Positions 35,401 through 47,100 of a stretch of 64,000 nt of DNA are shown here, piece after piece. The notes beneath the pieces were generated by a model. It did no database searches. It was not told where the DNA came from and saw only the letters and a program-made list of their open reading frames with translations. The stretch's first letter is position 1. Every line of letters begins with the position of its first letter. The translations under genes and the position numbers were made by a program. Origin of the DNA: Mesaphorura yosii (taxonomy: Eukaryota; Arthropoda; Collembola; Poduromorpha; Tullbergiidae); assembly GCA_009869945.1 (NCBI GenBank), contig WIXG01000070.1, forward strand, positions 124,001 to 188,000. The letters are read 5' to 3'.

Positions 35401-38400
35401 CACAAGCTTACAGTTCGAGCTGCTAATTTAATTGTTTCGGTTTCTTGACTAGCAATTTTCTCTGGATTGATTATTGTACTGTCTCTTCCTACCCAACTGG
35501 GTATATCAGAAACCTTCAAGACGAAAACAAATCATCAGGCAAACGAGACACAGTGTATTTACATTTGTATTTGTGATTCTTACTCTCAGATCGTCGAAAG
35601 GAATATGGGGATCAAAATCTTCCACGGCCTCCCATTCTACCTGCGTGCTTTGAGAATCCCGGTAACCTCTTGCGATCATAGAGTACACCTGTTAGACCCA
35701 TTTATTAAAGCAACAGCCGCCGCGAAGTAATGTTAGAATTCTGAAGTGAGCTCGCTTACCTCGAATACAGCGCTTAACACCGGTGTCTGATGAGTTTTCG
35801 AGGTCATGAGTAAGACTTGCACTGGCAGATTCATGCACCATTCGCCCAACGTAAGCATAAGTGATACACAAAGTCTCTTCTCGATTTCCGGAGGTTTTCC
35901 AGACAATTTAGTGGAATTTTTCAGAGGGAGAATTTGCTGTAGTCCAAGTTTCAATCCCTGGAAAAACATAATCATATTTCCAAGTCCAAGCAATTTCAAC
36001 GATGAATAAGATAATTAATAAGTGAAACAAACCAAAATAATGCGGTTGCATTGCTCCGGTATATAACTGGAAACTTCGGGAGCAAATTCTGACAGAAACA
36101 AGAGCAAATCGGAAGCCAACAATGCGACGCTCCGATTTTCCACCTGTAAATGCAAGAAGCAACAATTCACGTGAATTTCTACAACCAGACTAATGGTAGC
36201 TAATTATAGTTTTAAAGATTTCATTCTTACTCGAACTGACTCCAGTAAAACAGAAAGGATGTCATTTAGACGCTTTTTAAACTCATTCGAACAAGTCGTT
36301 GGGTTCTTCAGACGAATTTCCATGAGCTGCTGTGCAATGTAGTTTGTCAGCGATTGAAGAATTATAGCTCTTGCTTGAGACGTACGCTCCTTCTTGGCAT
36401 TCATGATTAAGCACGATATTACAATTTCCTAAAAATTTAATTGTTGAATCAATTTGTTGAGTATCCTGATGATATTGAAAGGGCTTACTTTGGTTTGCTG
36501 GGACTGAATAGGGTGAAACTGCATTGAATTTGGCTTTAACACAGGTATCTCCTTAAAAATATCTGCCACAGCCAGAATCGATCCCAGGAGAGCGCCAGCC
36601 TCTGTTCGTGGAGTCTATATTCAGCAGAAACATTGCGTTCTTGTAGAATTCAAACCTGAGAATTGACAGATTTGAGAAGAAACTTACGGATTTGAGTTCC
36701 TCGCAGCTAAGGACGGAATGTGATGCTTGAATTAAATCTAGTGCTAACAGGGAGAAACCGGGAAGCATCTTGGAAATGAACGTTAGGCCACACATCCTGA
36801 CGATTTCATTGACGACATCCTAAAGAGTATTGACGAGGATTCAGTGAATTGCTAGCGATTTTGACAGAACATAAATTTCTCACCTGTTTGCCGATTAGTA
36901 TTTGTTTGTGCATTGCTGCATAGAATTTGCATAAGTATTCATGCGACAAGGGAAGGTCTTTGTTTGTTAATGTTATTTCGCAAAGCAATGAGCACGCCAA
37001 CACCTTTCCTTTGTGATATTCTTCAGGGAGTTCCAGTGCCTAATCACAGTGAAAAGTCCGTACAGTCGTCGTCACCACTGCATACTGATGGACTAAAATT
37101 TGTCTTCATGTGAATTCTTACCTCTAAGCACCACGGCGCAACAACGGTCAAAGGTGGCACCAGCTCGGACGGTTTAGGTGTTGATGAGTTATCAACACTG
37201 ATACACTGATTGAGCTTGATCTGCTCAATGAAAGAACAAGGTTTCAGAATCATTCGTATAAAAATGTATACAAATCAATAACGAACCTTGAATAATGTAT
37301 TCCATATTTCAGTAAGCACTTGGAAAAAATGTAAGTGTGTTTTTGGATTAATGAACTGATTTGGGCTTCCAAGAACACCAAGCATTCGCCTCCACAAAAC
37401 TCCGGCAACACTCGGCAACCAACCCTTCACAGCTCCACCCAAAATGACTCCAAGTGGTTCCTCTTTCTCATGACAAACTGAAATAATTTGAAAATTCAGC
37501 TACTTCGTTCAAACTATTTTTACACGTAATGACCAATTAATTGATTAGTCTACCATTAATATTGGTAGATTCCCCATCCATATGAATACTAGAATGCGTG
37601 TTTTCTAAGCTTGCTGTAGATGAAGAAATGTCAGCCCATTCTGATTGTAGATTGGAATACTGGGACACCGACGCAGTATCCCGATGAATTCTGACCGAAT
37701 CGAATGACCGTGAAATTTTCCTTTTTCTCACGACCTCCAGATCTCCATTGGCGCGTTCTATTCTCTTTGACACAGACGCATCTGGAGAATCATGGCCACC
37801 TCTGGTGGGACTTAGCATATTTCCTTCGCTCAGGCTTCTTCTTAGCCCCAATTTGTTGCGCTGAGGAATAGAGATGGTTGGAGCGAAAGGCAATGAGTTT
37901 CTTTCTGTGGTTCCTGAGCTGGCATTCCGCTTTCTAGGAAATGCTGCCATTCAAAGATCAGTATTGTGCCATAATGAAGTAAAGAATCTACGAATATCAA
38001 TGCATACCTTCAGCATCCGCAGATGACTGTTTCGCGGTGACTTTGACGAAAGTACCGGACTGCAAAGCTCGTTTCATAGCTTTTTGTTCTGAAAGCTTGT
38101 CCAGAGGCAGATTTGCCAGATCAAGATTGTAAAGATGGCGCGCCAAAACTCTCGTCAAAGTTTCCATTGTTTTCTACGGTATACATAGTCACGTTTCATT
38201 AATGCTCTCAGGTTTGAGCTGAACTAAGTACGTCACTAAACTTCCTTACCGCCCACTCCGTTATCAGATCATCAAGATACGTTAATTGAGATAGAACTGA
38301 TTGCAATTGGTCCCACAGCTCCAACGATATTGGGACATTCAAGCATGCTTTCACCCAGCTCACGATAAGTGTCTGTATAAACGATTCATTTTAATTAAAA

Positions 38401-41082
38401 TTCAAGTCTGTTATATTTGTTTCCCATCACCCGTAACTTATCTTCACCTGAAACAATGCTGCCGCTAGTTTTGGACCCAGAGAATCTTTGTTCACATTTT
38501 TGGGCGACAGATTCGGGCCCAGTATTGTGGAAGTTATGTGAATCATCACGACGAGCAGTTGTTCCCAAGTTTTTGGATCCATTCTTGTGTTCATAACGGT
38601 GTACCGGTAAATGTTAAGCACTCGCTTGCAAATGTCAACTTGTTCTTCCATATGGGCAACTGAAGACAGGTCATTCTTCTGCTGCACCAGTAGAAATACT
38701 GAAGCCGAGTTGCAGAAGAAAACTCTGAGAACTTTTTGTGCACCTGCTCGTAAATGCGAAAGATATTCTTCTCGATTGTTGTTCGCATTAAATCCGATTG
38801 CTCCCATGTACGAGTCAGTTCTTAACCGTGACCTAGGCGAATCTACTTTAGATGACTGTGACTTTGAATCTTCCTCAGGATCTTCTGGTTCTAACATGAA
38901 GACAGGGAGCTCAGGTACCTGCGGAAGGAACAAGACAAAGTAAACGGCTGCCTCGGAAGAATGAAGAAAGACTTCCGTCAATCCTCACATTTATTTGTAT
39001 CCAATCCTTATATACGCCAATAACTCTTCGAATAGCGACGGAGTGAACGAAATTCATTAACAGTGCCCGACGAAATACTTCATGCACAAGGTTAATGTTT
39101 GTTCTTGTCCCCAAAATTACGTCCTTCCCGATAACATTTGCGTCCACGTCGCTAAATTAAAGCAAGTCATTCAGACAGGTCTGTATTCCAGAGAATTCTG
39201 TATTGACATCGGTACCTTGGGATACTAGAATACGAAGTGATTGAATCTCGATCTCCACCAGATAGAGAGGACGGAGGGGTTGAATGAGCCCTATCGGGAT
39301 CATCGTTTTGTACTATAGTTTTTGCAGTCGAAGCAGGAGCATTCCACCTGCAATAAAATTACAAACTTTGAAACAAAAATATATTTACCCATGAATGGGA
39401 CCAATTTTGCTGAACGCACACTGGTTGGTGGTAACAATCGCTCGAGCGATACACAGAATGTGAATAATTTGCTACCCATTTAATAAATACCACTTGACAA
39501 TTGTGAATTGTGTGGTTCATGTTTTCACTGCTGCCTCTTCGCAGTTGAGGCAAATCTAAAGAATATAGTGAAATTCGAAATACAATAACCAAAACATTGT
39601 ATTCTTAAGTGCTAATATGGGGATACTTACCCAGATTTGGTTTGTAAATGTCAGTGCATATTTCGAAGTATGGAAATATTCGTGGCAAGTAAAATTCTTT
39701 GAATCTTTCGTAAAGAAAGTCAATACTATTTGCCCACATTTGCAACCCGTCTTTCCAGTGAATTTTTGGGGCTTGTGAAACCATGTAGTCTAATAAACAT
39801 TCTAGGAAATACGATGTCAAATCATCTGGCTGTTTCTCGCTGGAACTAGCCGGGATTACAGCAGTGATTTCCAAAGGCGATATTCCCCACGATGGGTCAC
39901 TCGGAGGCGGCCAGGACTCCGTTGACAAGCCCGGTAATCCAGGCACTAAAGATGCATAGATGGAATGTATGTAATTCGGAGCTGAGCTTCCAAGGCATTG
40001 ATACCACATTAGAAACAGTCTGCGAACGGAATTGACAGGAATTGAAAACTACGTGCTCGTTCACGAGGTTTCCATCTTTGACCTAAAGTTTTACTTTACC
40101 TCATGCCTTCCCTTCTCAACTTGATTGAATTGGATGGGTGGTTTAATTTCGCCATTAGGCGCGACAAAGAATGTAGCTGCCATCTGCAATGGAGGAGATC
40201 CGGAAGAAGAACAATAATCTTCTCCAACAAGTGAACTACTGATTCGAGTTCTTCTCTTTGAGCGCGGTGAACTGCAAGAATGTATATCAATTTGCTTTAA
40301 ACGTATATCATTTCATGGAGTATTTCAAATTCGATATGTAAATCGATAGCAATGAATAACAAAGCACGAAAGGCAGAAAACAGAAGCAAGGCGCCCAGTT
40401 AAACTGGTTAGTATGGACGAAGCGACAGTACTCACCCAATGAAAATGGCAAAGTTTCGGATAAAGAAGGTGACATAAGTCCTGAAAAGTTGGAAGTAAGA
40501 AGATACCAGAAACTAGAGAACTTCAAAATTTAAATTTCAGACATTCCAGAGTTTCAAACATTTGAAACCCAATCAAACTAGTGAAGCCCAAACCCGACAA
40601 ATAGAAAACCGGAAAACGAAAGAGAAATGTGAAGCTTTAAAAGTTTTAGAAGGTCGAAAATGCCAAACCCAAAGCAAATTTTTCCCAAACACAAATTCTA
40701 CATTTAATCCCGAAACTCCCATGCGGGATGGATGTTCTATTTAGCACACCTACCTCCTTTCAGTTTTAATGACGCTTCAGCTGCAATAATTCCTTCATAC
40801 ACCAAATGATAAATATGGGAATAATGTGTCGCGAATATCGCCTTAGCCTCTGCACCGTCAGCATTCTCTGCAATTTCGAAAATGAACAATGTCAAACGAA
40901 ATGAATTGTCAATTAACCGGTAATCGGTACAGAATTTCAGAAATATCTAGTACAATATGAACGGAACTCTTACCCAGTATAATTTTAAGATGCTTCAGTC
41001 TAGCAGATACGTCTTTTTTAGTGTCAAGTAATTTTTGAGTAGACTTCTTGACGTCAGTTTGTGTTTTCGGACGTCCAAACAT
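32422..41082 (-). CDS. RalGAPA1: Ral GTPase-activating protein subunit alpha
   Basis: A long multi-exon gene. The start [20 protein letters not shown] (ATG at 41082) matches the conserved N-terminus. First exons: 41082-40974, 40867-40754, 40480-40436, 40271-40100, 40019-39631. The middle is an all-helical scaffold with conserved [10 protein letters not shown] and KTWEQLLVV. The C-terminal Rap/Ran-GAP domain (about 34370-33290) has [12 protein letters not shown] and the Asn-thumb segment [20 protein letters not shown]; this asparagine performs catalysis in the family. The tail is Ser/Pro-rich and ends at 32422. The alpha subunit is catalytic and needs RalGAP beta; it switches off RalA/B and acts in exocytosis and growth control. 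The junction of the exons near 39410 and 39350 is unresolved: the best donor (TGG|GTAAAT) gives the wrong phase, while a weaker GT upstream would fit. Confidence 0.94.
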
Positions 41083-42287
41083 TGTAGCAATTGACGATAA
41101 TGACACCGATTACACGTTTAAAAAGGCCAAGGTATCTAGAAGTGACACACACCCAATGTCAAATATGACGTGATGCAATTGAGGCCGGGACGGACAACCA
41201 ACAGAGGCAAGAAACTTACGTTCCGTTGTACGTTTATGAGCTAATTGTGTGATAGGCCCCCAAGGACTTGCCCGTTTCGGGATCCTCTGGCATTCTGACC
41301 AATTCGACATAAGTTCGTTGCCGTAAAGCAGAACAAATCCACAAACTACAGTTCATGAGCTCGTTCCTTTTACGCTGACGATGACAGTTTGTTCATCTAG
41401 TGCGTAGAAACAAAATTGAATTAACTCGCCCATTGTTAAGATGTTACGTTGTCATTGATTTCAATAAAGTGGTTAAAGGCGGCATACATACCAACAGGCC
41501 TTGAACCAACATCTGACAGCGGTAAATATTTCAATGGCATTCGCTTTGATTGCAGATCTTGATCCTCTTTGCAGCTTCACTATTCACTCGCCACACTCCT
41601 AATTTAACTTACGATAAGTAAATAAATAAATAGAAGCTACATAGACTAATTCCAATATAATACTAAGATTCCGTTGTTGACGTCTGACGTGAAGGTTTCG
41701 GTTATGAATTTAGAATGAGAAAAGTTTTAAGTACAAGTGCCTAAATGTCAAATGCGTGAGGTGAGAGAATCCTTCTCACCTTTTGTATTTGCCTACATTT
41801 TATTGCATAAGAAAAGCAGGTTTTTAAATTGTTGAATTCAAAGCGACTACACAAAAATCCTCAGCGAAGGATCTCATCTCCTCATCTCATGAACCCGAAA
41901 TAATACGCAAATATCGTGGCTTGTAGTAATACGCGTGATTCAATTACACGGATTGTATTGTGCACTTGCTGGGGAGAAAGAAGCGGAAGATCTTGAACAC
42001 ATGAATCGCAAAATGTAACATCGTCAATCGAGTATTCGTCGTCAGCTAAAGAAAGCAAACTTGGATTTTGTTATCAGCTGATTCTCCACTTCCACTGCAA
42101 AGAATTTTAGAGTGCTAGTGAGCATCTACAAAACAAATTAAGCACAGACAACGACCACCCACTTTTCATGCAAACAAGTTGAAGATTCCAATGTGACGAA
42201 GCAGAAGATGACAGTAAATCAGATCTGCGTGCATTTTTATCTGTGAACCCTTGCCGAGAATCGTTCAAACTAAGTGAGTTCGAGAAA
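41083..42287. other. Divergent region between RalGAP alpha and UNC50
   Basis: The minus ORF 41110-41310 ends near a good GTAAGT donor (about 41221) and an acceptor CTTCTAG lies at about 41140, so this may be a 5' UTR exon of RalGAP alpha; joining it in any phase meets a stop before the ATG at 41082. The rest is AT-rich and should hold both promoters. Confidence 0.4.
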
Positions 42288-43601
42288 ATGCAGAGTCCAA
42301 AGTATATGTCTTCGCCGAGATCCAGCATCAGCAGCGGAACTCAATCGCCTCCAATTAACTACATGTACTATGGCCCGTCTGGAAGATTGGGATCGTCATC
42401 GTCGGGCAGCCTGCCTTCGCCTGTGACTCATCGGTATGAAATCGTCGGACTAAACTTATATGAGACCCACCGATTCTGTACGCTAAAATGCATTTTAGCA
42501 TACAGAATCGGTGATGACACCACTTAGGTCAAATGATCTTCATGTTTTGTTCTGTAGAGGATGCATGAGTGCCGCGGCAAAACGATGGAAATATCTCCGA
42601 AGAATAGTCAAGTGCCATCAGATGGACTTCGAATTCGCAATATGGCAGATGATTTATTTATTCGTATCACCTCAGAAAGTTTACAGAAATTTTCAGTATC
42701 GCAAGCGTAAGTCCAAGTAACATACAATTATTTTAACATGCAGCTTTTAGCACATGAAACATATGCGCGAATTGATGCGAGTTTATTACAGAAACCAAAG
42801 CACAATTTGCCCGTGATGACCCAGCATTCCTCGTATTACTTGGGGCTTTTCTCCTGAGTGAGTAATGAAATTATTGTAGGGTAAAAACACCCAGGTTTTA
42901 GTTCTAGTGAGTGTGCTCTATTGGTCCACAGTTTCGTCAGCTGGATTCGGCTTGGTTCTCAGGCTTACGTTTTTCGAGTTCCTTAGATTATTCATTTACA
43001 TCGTTATTGTGGACTGCATTTTTGTTGGAATAGGAATCGCAAGCCTGGTGTGGTAAGGATATGAGCATGATTTTATGGAATTATGAAACGGTGTCATCTT
43101 TCAGCTTTCATATTGATGAATCTTTACTGAACTTTCCAGGTTTATCTGCAACAGATATTTACTGAAACCCAATGTTGTTCAAGAGAACCGTGTAGAATGG
43201 GGGTATTGTTTTGATGTGCATCTGAATGCTTTATTTCCACTGCTGGTTCTTCTGCACGGAGTTATGATTCTGTTATATCACGGTAAGTTCATCAATTTCA
43301 TTGTGCATTTCTATTGCGTGCCGTGTCTGTCTTTTAAATATACCCATTGGTTTTATTTACAGCCGTGATAGGCCACAACTGGGCAATTTCACTGGTGTTA
43401 GGAAATACACTTTGGCTGATAGCTCTGGGGTACTACATTTACATCACATTCTTGGGATTTTCAAATCTGCCACAGCTAAGATCTACGAGAATATTCCTGT
43501 ACCCTCTCACATTGCTTATCTTCATTTACGTACTGACTCTATTGTTAGGGTGGAACATTTCGACAACCTTAATGAACTTTTACCAATTTCGTGTATTGTG
43601 A
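42288..43601 (+). CDS. UNC50: UNC-50 family Golgi membrane protein
   Basis: Six exons: 42288-42433, 42558-42706, 42792-42857, 42932-43052, 43140-43282, 43363-43601; 287 residues. Conserved blocks are KRWKYLRRIVKCHQMDFEFA, QKVYRNFQYRKQTKAQFARD, VEWGYCFDVHLNALFPLLVL and LGNTLWLIALGYYIYITFLG, followed by the terminal ...NFYQFRVL. Five to six hydrophobic membrane segments are visible. The family (yeast Gmh1) sits in the inner nuclear/Golgi membranes, interacts with ARF-GEFs, and in worms is needed for nicotinic acetylcholine receptor trafficking. The N-terminal ~50 residues are Ser/Pro-rich (SSPRSSISSGTQSPP) and specific to this copy. The chosen ATG is the first in frame after an upstream GTG. 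Intron 1 carries a long palindrome. Confidence 0.94.
42468..42513. repeat. 46-bp near-perfect palindrome in UNC50 intron 1
   Basis: CACCGATTCTGTACGCTAAA... (42468-42490) is followed directly by its reverse complement (42491-42513) with a single mismatch in the 23-bp arms and no spacer. It begins 34 bp after the exon 1 donor and would fold into a hairpin in the pre-mRNA. Origin unknown; it is not a known transposon end to my knowledge. Confidence 0.9.
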
Positions 43602-43753
43602 TAAATCAATAATGTCAAATGATAAAGTATTTGAGTCTGACGAAACCTGACGTCCTTCCAGATGTATGGACAAATTAATTAAGAAAATTATGCAATACCT
43701 TAATCCAGTCAATTATGCTAATGCTACGTTAGGTGTATGATAAAAAGCAAAGT

Positions 43754-43794
43754 AATAAATTCCAACGAAACGAGTATGATGTACAACCTTTATT
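43754..43794. terminator. Neighbouring poly(A) signals of UNC50 (+) and the MFSD6-like gene (-)
   Basis: AATAAA at 43754-43759 on the plus strand, 153 bp after the UNC50 stop. AATAAA on the minus strand (43789-43794), about 390 bp after the transporter stop. The signals are only 30 bp apart, so the two transcripts should end in one shared segment. Confidence 0.5.
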
Positions 43795-44182
43795 TTTGTC
43801 AAAATCTGCTTGCGTCTAAGATAAAAAGAAAGCGCAAATTGTCACTGACATAAATCACTGGAATAAAATACCCGCATGTCTGAAAATTGGCAGTACGTTC
43901 GACAGGGGAATGCAATAAGTCAGTTAGATTAATTTCTGTGTTTGACATTGGGGCAAAAGTTAACAGAAATTTTACTGGGTTCACAAATTAATTCGACTCC
44001 CGAGTCGTGAGGATTAAAGGTAAAACGAGGTAGAGATTTAGGAAATAAAAAGTAAGCTCGATTGATTCATCATCCTCATAAAGTGATTCAGTAAATCTTA
44101 AAGGCTTAAAGTCAGTACAAAAATCCTGCAAAATAATGCGAAAACTTTTGCAAACATAAACAACTTTTGAAAGTAGAAATAA

Positions 44183-47100
44183 TCACAATTCTTCGGTATT
44201 CTTTTCTTGCTCGTCGGATTTGTCTTTGTGACTCACAAGCTTCAAAGGGATGTACTTGCCGCTTGGGCCTGCAAATATTAAGGAGAAAGCAGCTGTTCAT
44301 ATGCTAATCCAGTGCCAACACTTTGTCAATCTTAAAAAAACTATTAATTACCTTGAGATTCTGGTAATTTATCGAGGTTGTACTTCTTCGTATACGGAAC
44401 GGGCTTGAGACAAGTGTAGTGGAAGATTAAAAACAGTAAGCAAATCGCGGCACAACAAAGTGACGTAATTTTGAACAAATATTCTCTTTGGAATATCAAA
44501 AGTCCGAGGTTGGTTAACAGCCCACCAATTCCACGACCTATAAATAAAATCGGATCACATTCATCCGTGAGCAACAAATTACGTAAGTTACTTTGTCGAA
44601 AGGATTCTGTCAGAGTCGGAAGGTTCTCCTTACCTATGCAGCAATATAAAATGACTAAAACCGTCTGACAAGTTGCCACCAGCCTTCTGGGAGCCGAAGC
44701 ATGAATTGTCAGTGACGAGGTAATCAGGACCATAACAATGGAAAATATGTCCAGAGCCTTTATGAGAAAGCTCCACTCGACGACCACGTCTTTAAGATAC
44801 GCGTATCCTGCAAACTGGAGTGAGAACACCACGAGCGAAATGGCCAGCAGATTTTGGTATCCACAGAATTCAATGACTTTCTCCACACGAAATATGAACA
44901 CGAAACCCGGAATTACGGCAGCAGCAGCAGTCAACCCGATGGTGGTCAGAGCACCCAATCCAAGTACCTGAGATCCGGAAATTGACGCGATCTGATAGTA
45001 TTCCAGAATGTCAATCATTCCTTGCAGGCAACCAAGCGTCACGATGAGATGAAAGAACAAAATCGTTGAACTTCGACCTGTCCAGCGTTGCAGCATCGGG
45101 CGAATCTCCTGAAATGAAACAAGGCAAGATATAAGGTTCTAGTTTAAGCGTGTCCCTAATTTTATATGGATTAGGATGCGCTGTGTTAAATGAGGTTGAA
45201 AATTGACATTTATGACCATGCGTTCGCATACCTTTGTTTTCGGAACCCATTCAGCATTGTACGGCAAGCACAGACTCAGAATCCCGCAGACGAATAACCA
45301 GCTCGAGTACGCAACGATGTAAGCCACATTCCTGAAATAATTACAAGCAATATAAAACAGGAGAACAAGGGAAGGGATTTGGACTCATTTGAGAAATTAA
45401 CATGTTGAGTGCATAATTGCCTTGTGTGTTTCACAACGCAACAGTTCTCATTTGGTACTTAACTTCTCAGAACAGAACACGTATATGACAGACATAAAAG
45501 TGTTGTAAATCTTTTCAAGAAGCGCCTATTACTTAAGCAGCGCTTGCGTCTGCGTCTCATGGCAAATGTGTTCTTTTCGTCATTGTTGCAATAATCATAA
45601 AAACCAGCCCAATTAAAGCAAAAATCCATAGGCTTGTCAAGTCAATTTTAAAGCTCTCATTTGGAGGTTTGTTTAATGGACGCCATGCCATGAATCTTTC
45701 AACGCCAGCACATTTCACTTACCACTGATTTGCTTCCCAACCGAATTCCTGAAAGAGGTACGCCGTCGCTGGTGTGCAGATAGCGAATCCAAGAGCAGCG
45801 TACACGTATTGACAGCCTAGAAATTCCCCGTGCTCGTGTTCATGGACGCTGCACAGGATTGCAGTATGCACCAGTCCAGCTGCAGTAATAACCAGCATCT
45901 GCGTGGTACAAAGTGGAAGGGCAGCGTAAAAAATTAATCAATCAAATCAATTGCAGGGTGTATAATCAGAATCAGAACTCCTACTCCGTAATAAGTTAAG
46001 TATAGTTATTAGTGTCCATCCACTATAACGACTAAAAGCATAAGTGCTCAGCTGAACCCCGGACTCAGACTTGGCTTCGCTTCCAGAATACAAATTTACA
46101 AATGTGCGTGAGTTCTCATTCTCATTTCGTCGCATAACCACAAACCATTAATCATTTATTACCATTTGCATTGAAATAGTGAAATCCTAATTCAGAGTGG
46201 ACGAAACCCTTTCCATTTCAAGGATCGAACTATCGAGCAAACCAATTTTCGTTTCTTTGCAGAGAAAATCCTTTTCAAAAAGGATAAAATTCGCTTGGTG
46301 GCCAGCCTTTAACAGATTCCCGACTGGCGATGGTGAAATCTTAATTATTTTGCAATTCCAACTACTCAGTAGTCCGTCCGTCTGGTCATCGTCATCATGC
46401 ACGCAGCGCAGCGAAGTTGACAATGATATATTAACCAGCTCGCCCTGCCTTACAGTCTGTCCAGTCTGTCGGTCCTCCATCGGCATAACAAAGAGCTTTG
46501 TTTCCGAATGCATTAAATTGCCGAGATGGGATGCCGAGAGGGTCGAGTCCGTCAGACAAGACATGAGAGCAATGACTTCTTTGTTGTGAGAGAACTGTGA
46601 ATTGTGAATTTAAATGTTGCTTGAGAGCTTTCCTCTTCAAACACAAACTTAAACAGAAAGAATAGACAAATGCGGTAGACAGATTCAAATTGTCCTTTTG
46701 ACGGTTCGAGTTTATTGTCTCTCGGACTTTCAAGTGTGAAGGCAGAATTGGTAGAAGGAAAACCCCTTTCATTTGCTTACGCGCTCGCGGACGCCTGGCT
46801 TCCTCCATTTCAATTTCCTGTCTCCTGCCCACGTCGGGTTGAAGGATTGAATTTGTGAGTAGATGTTAATTACCATCACAATACTATTTCAGGCATTACC
46901 AACTCCAAGTCAAAGAGCTGGAGAGCAGGGCAGATGTGCGCTCTTGCTGACATATTTATGGTTTCACGTTCCTGCGCAAAGATTTTATCTCCTATCCATT
47001 AATAGCTCTTAGCCGGTAACCGAAGCTATCTATCTTGTTTTTCTTCGTCCGTCCCCGTAATAATAATATATGCGCTTAATGAGCCCGATCAGTTTCTCCC

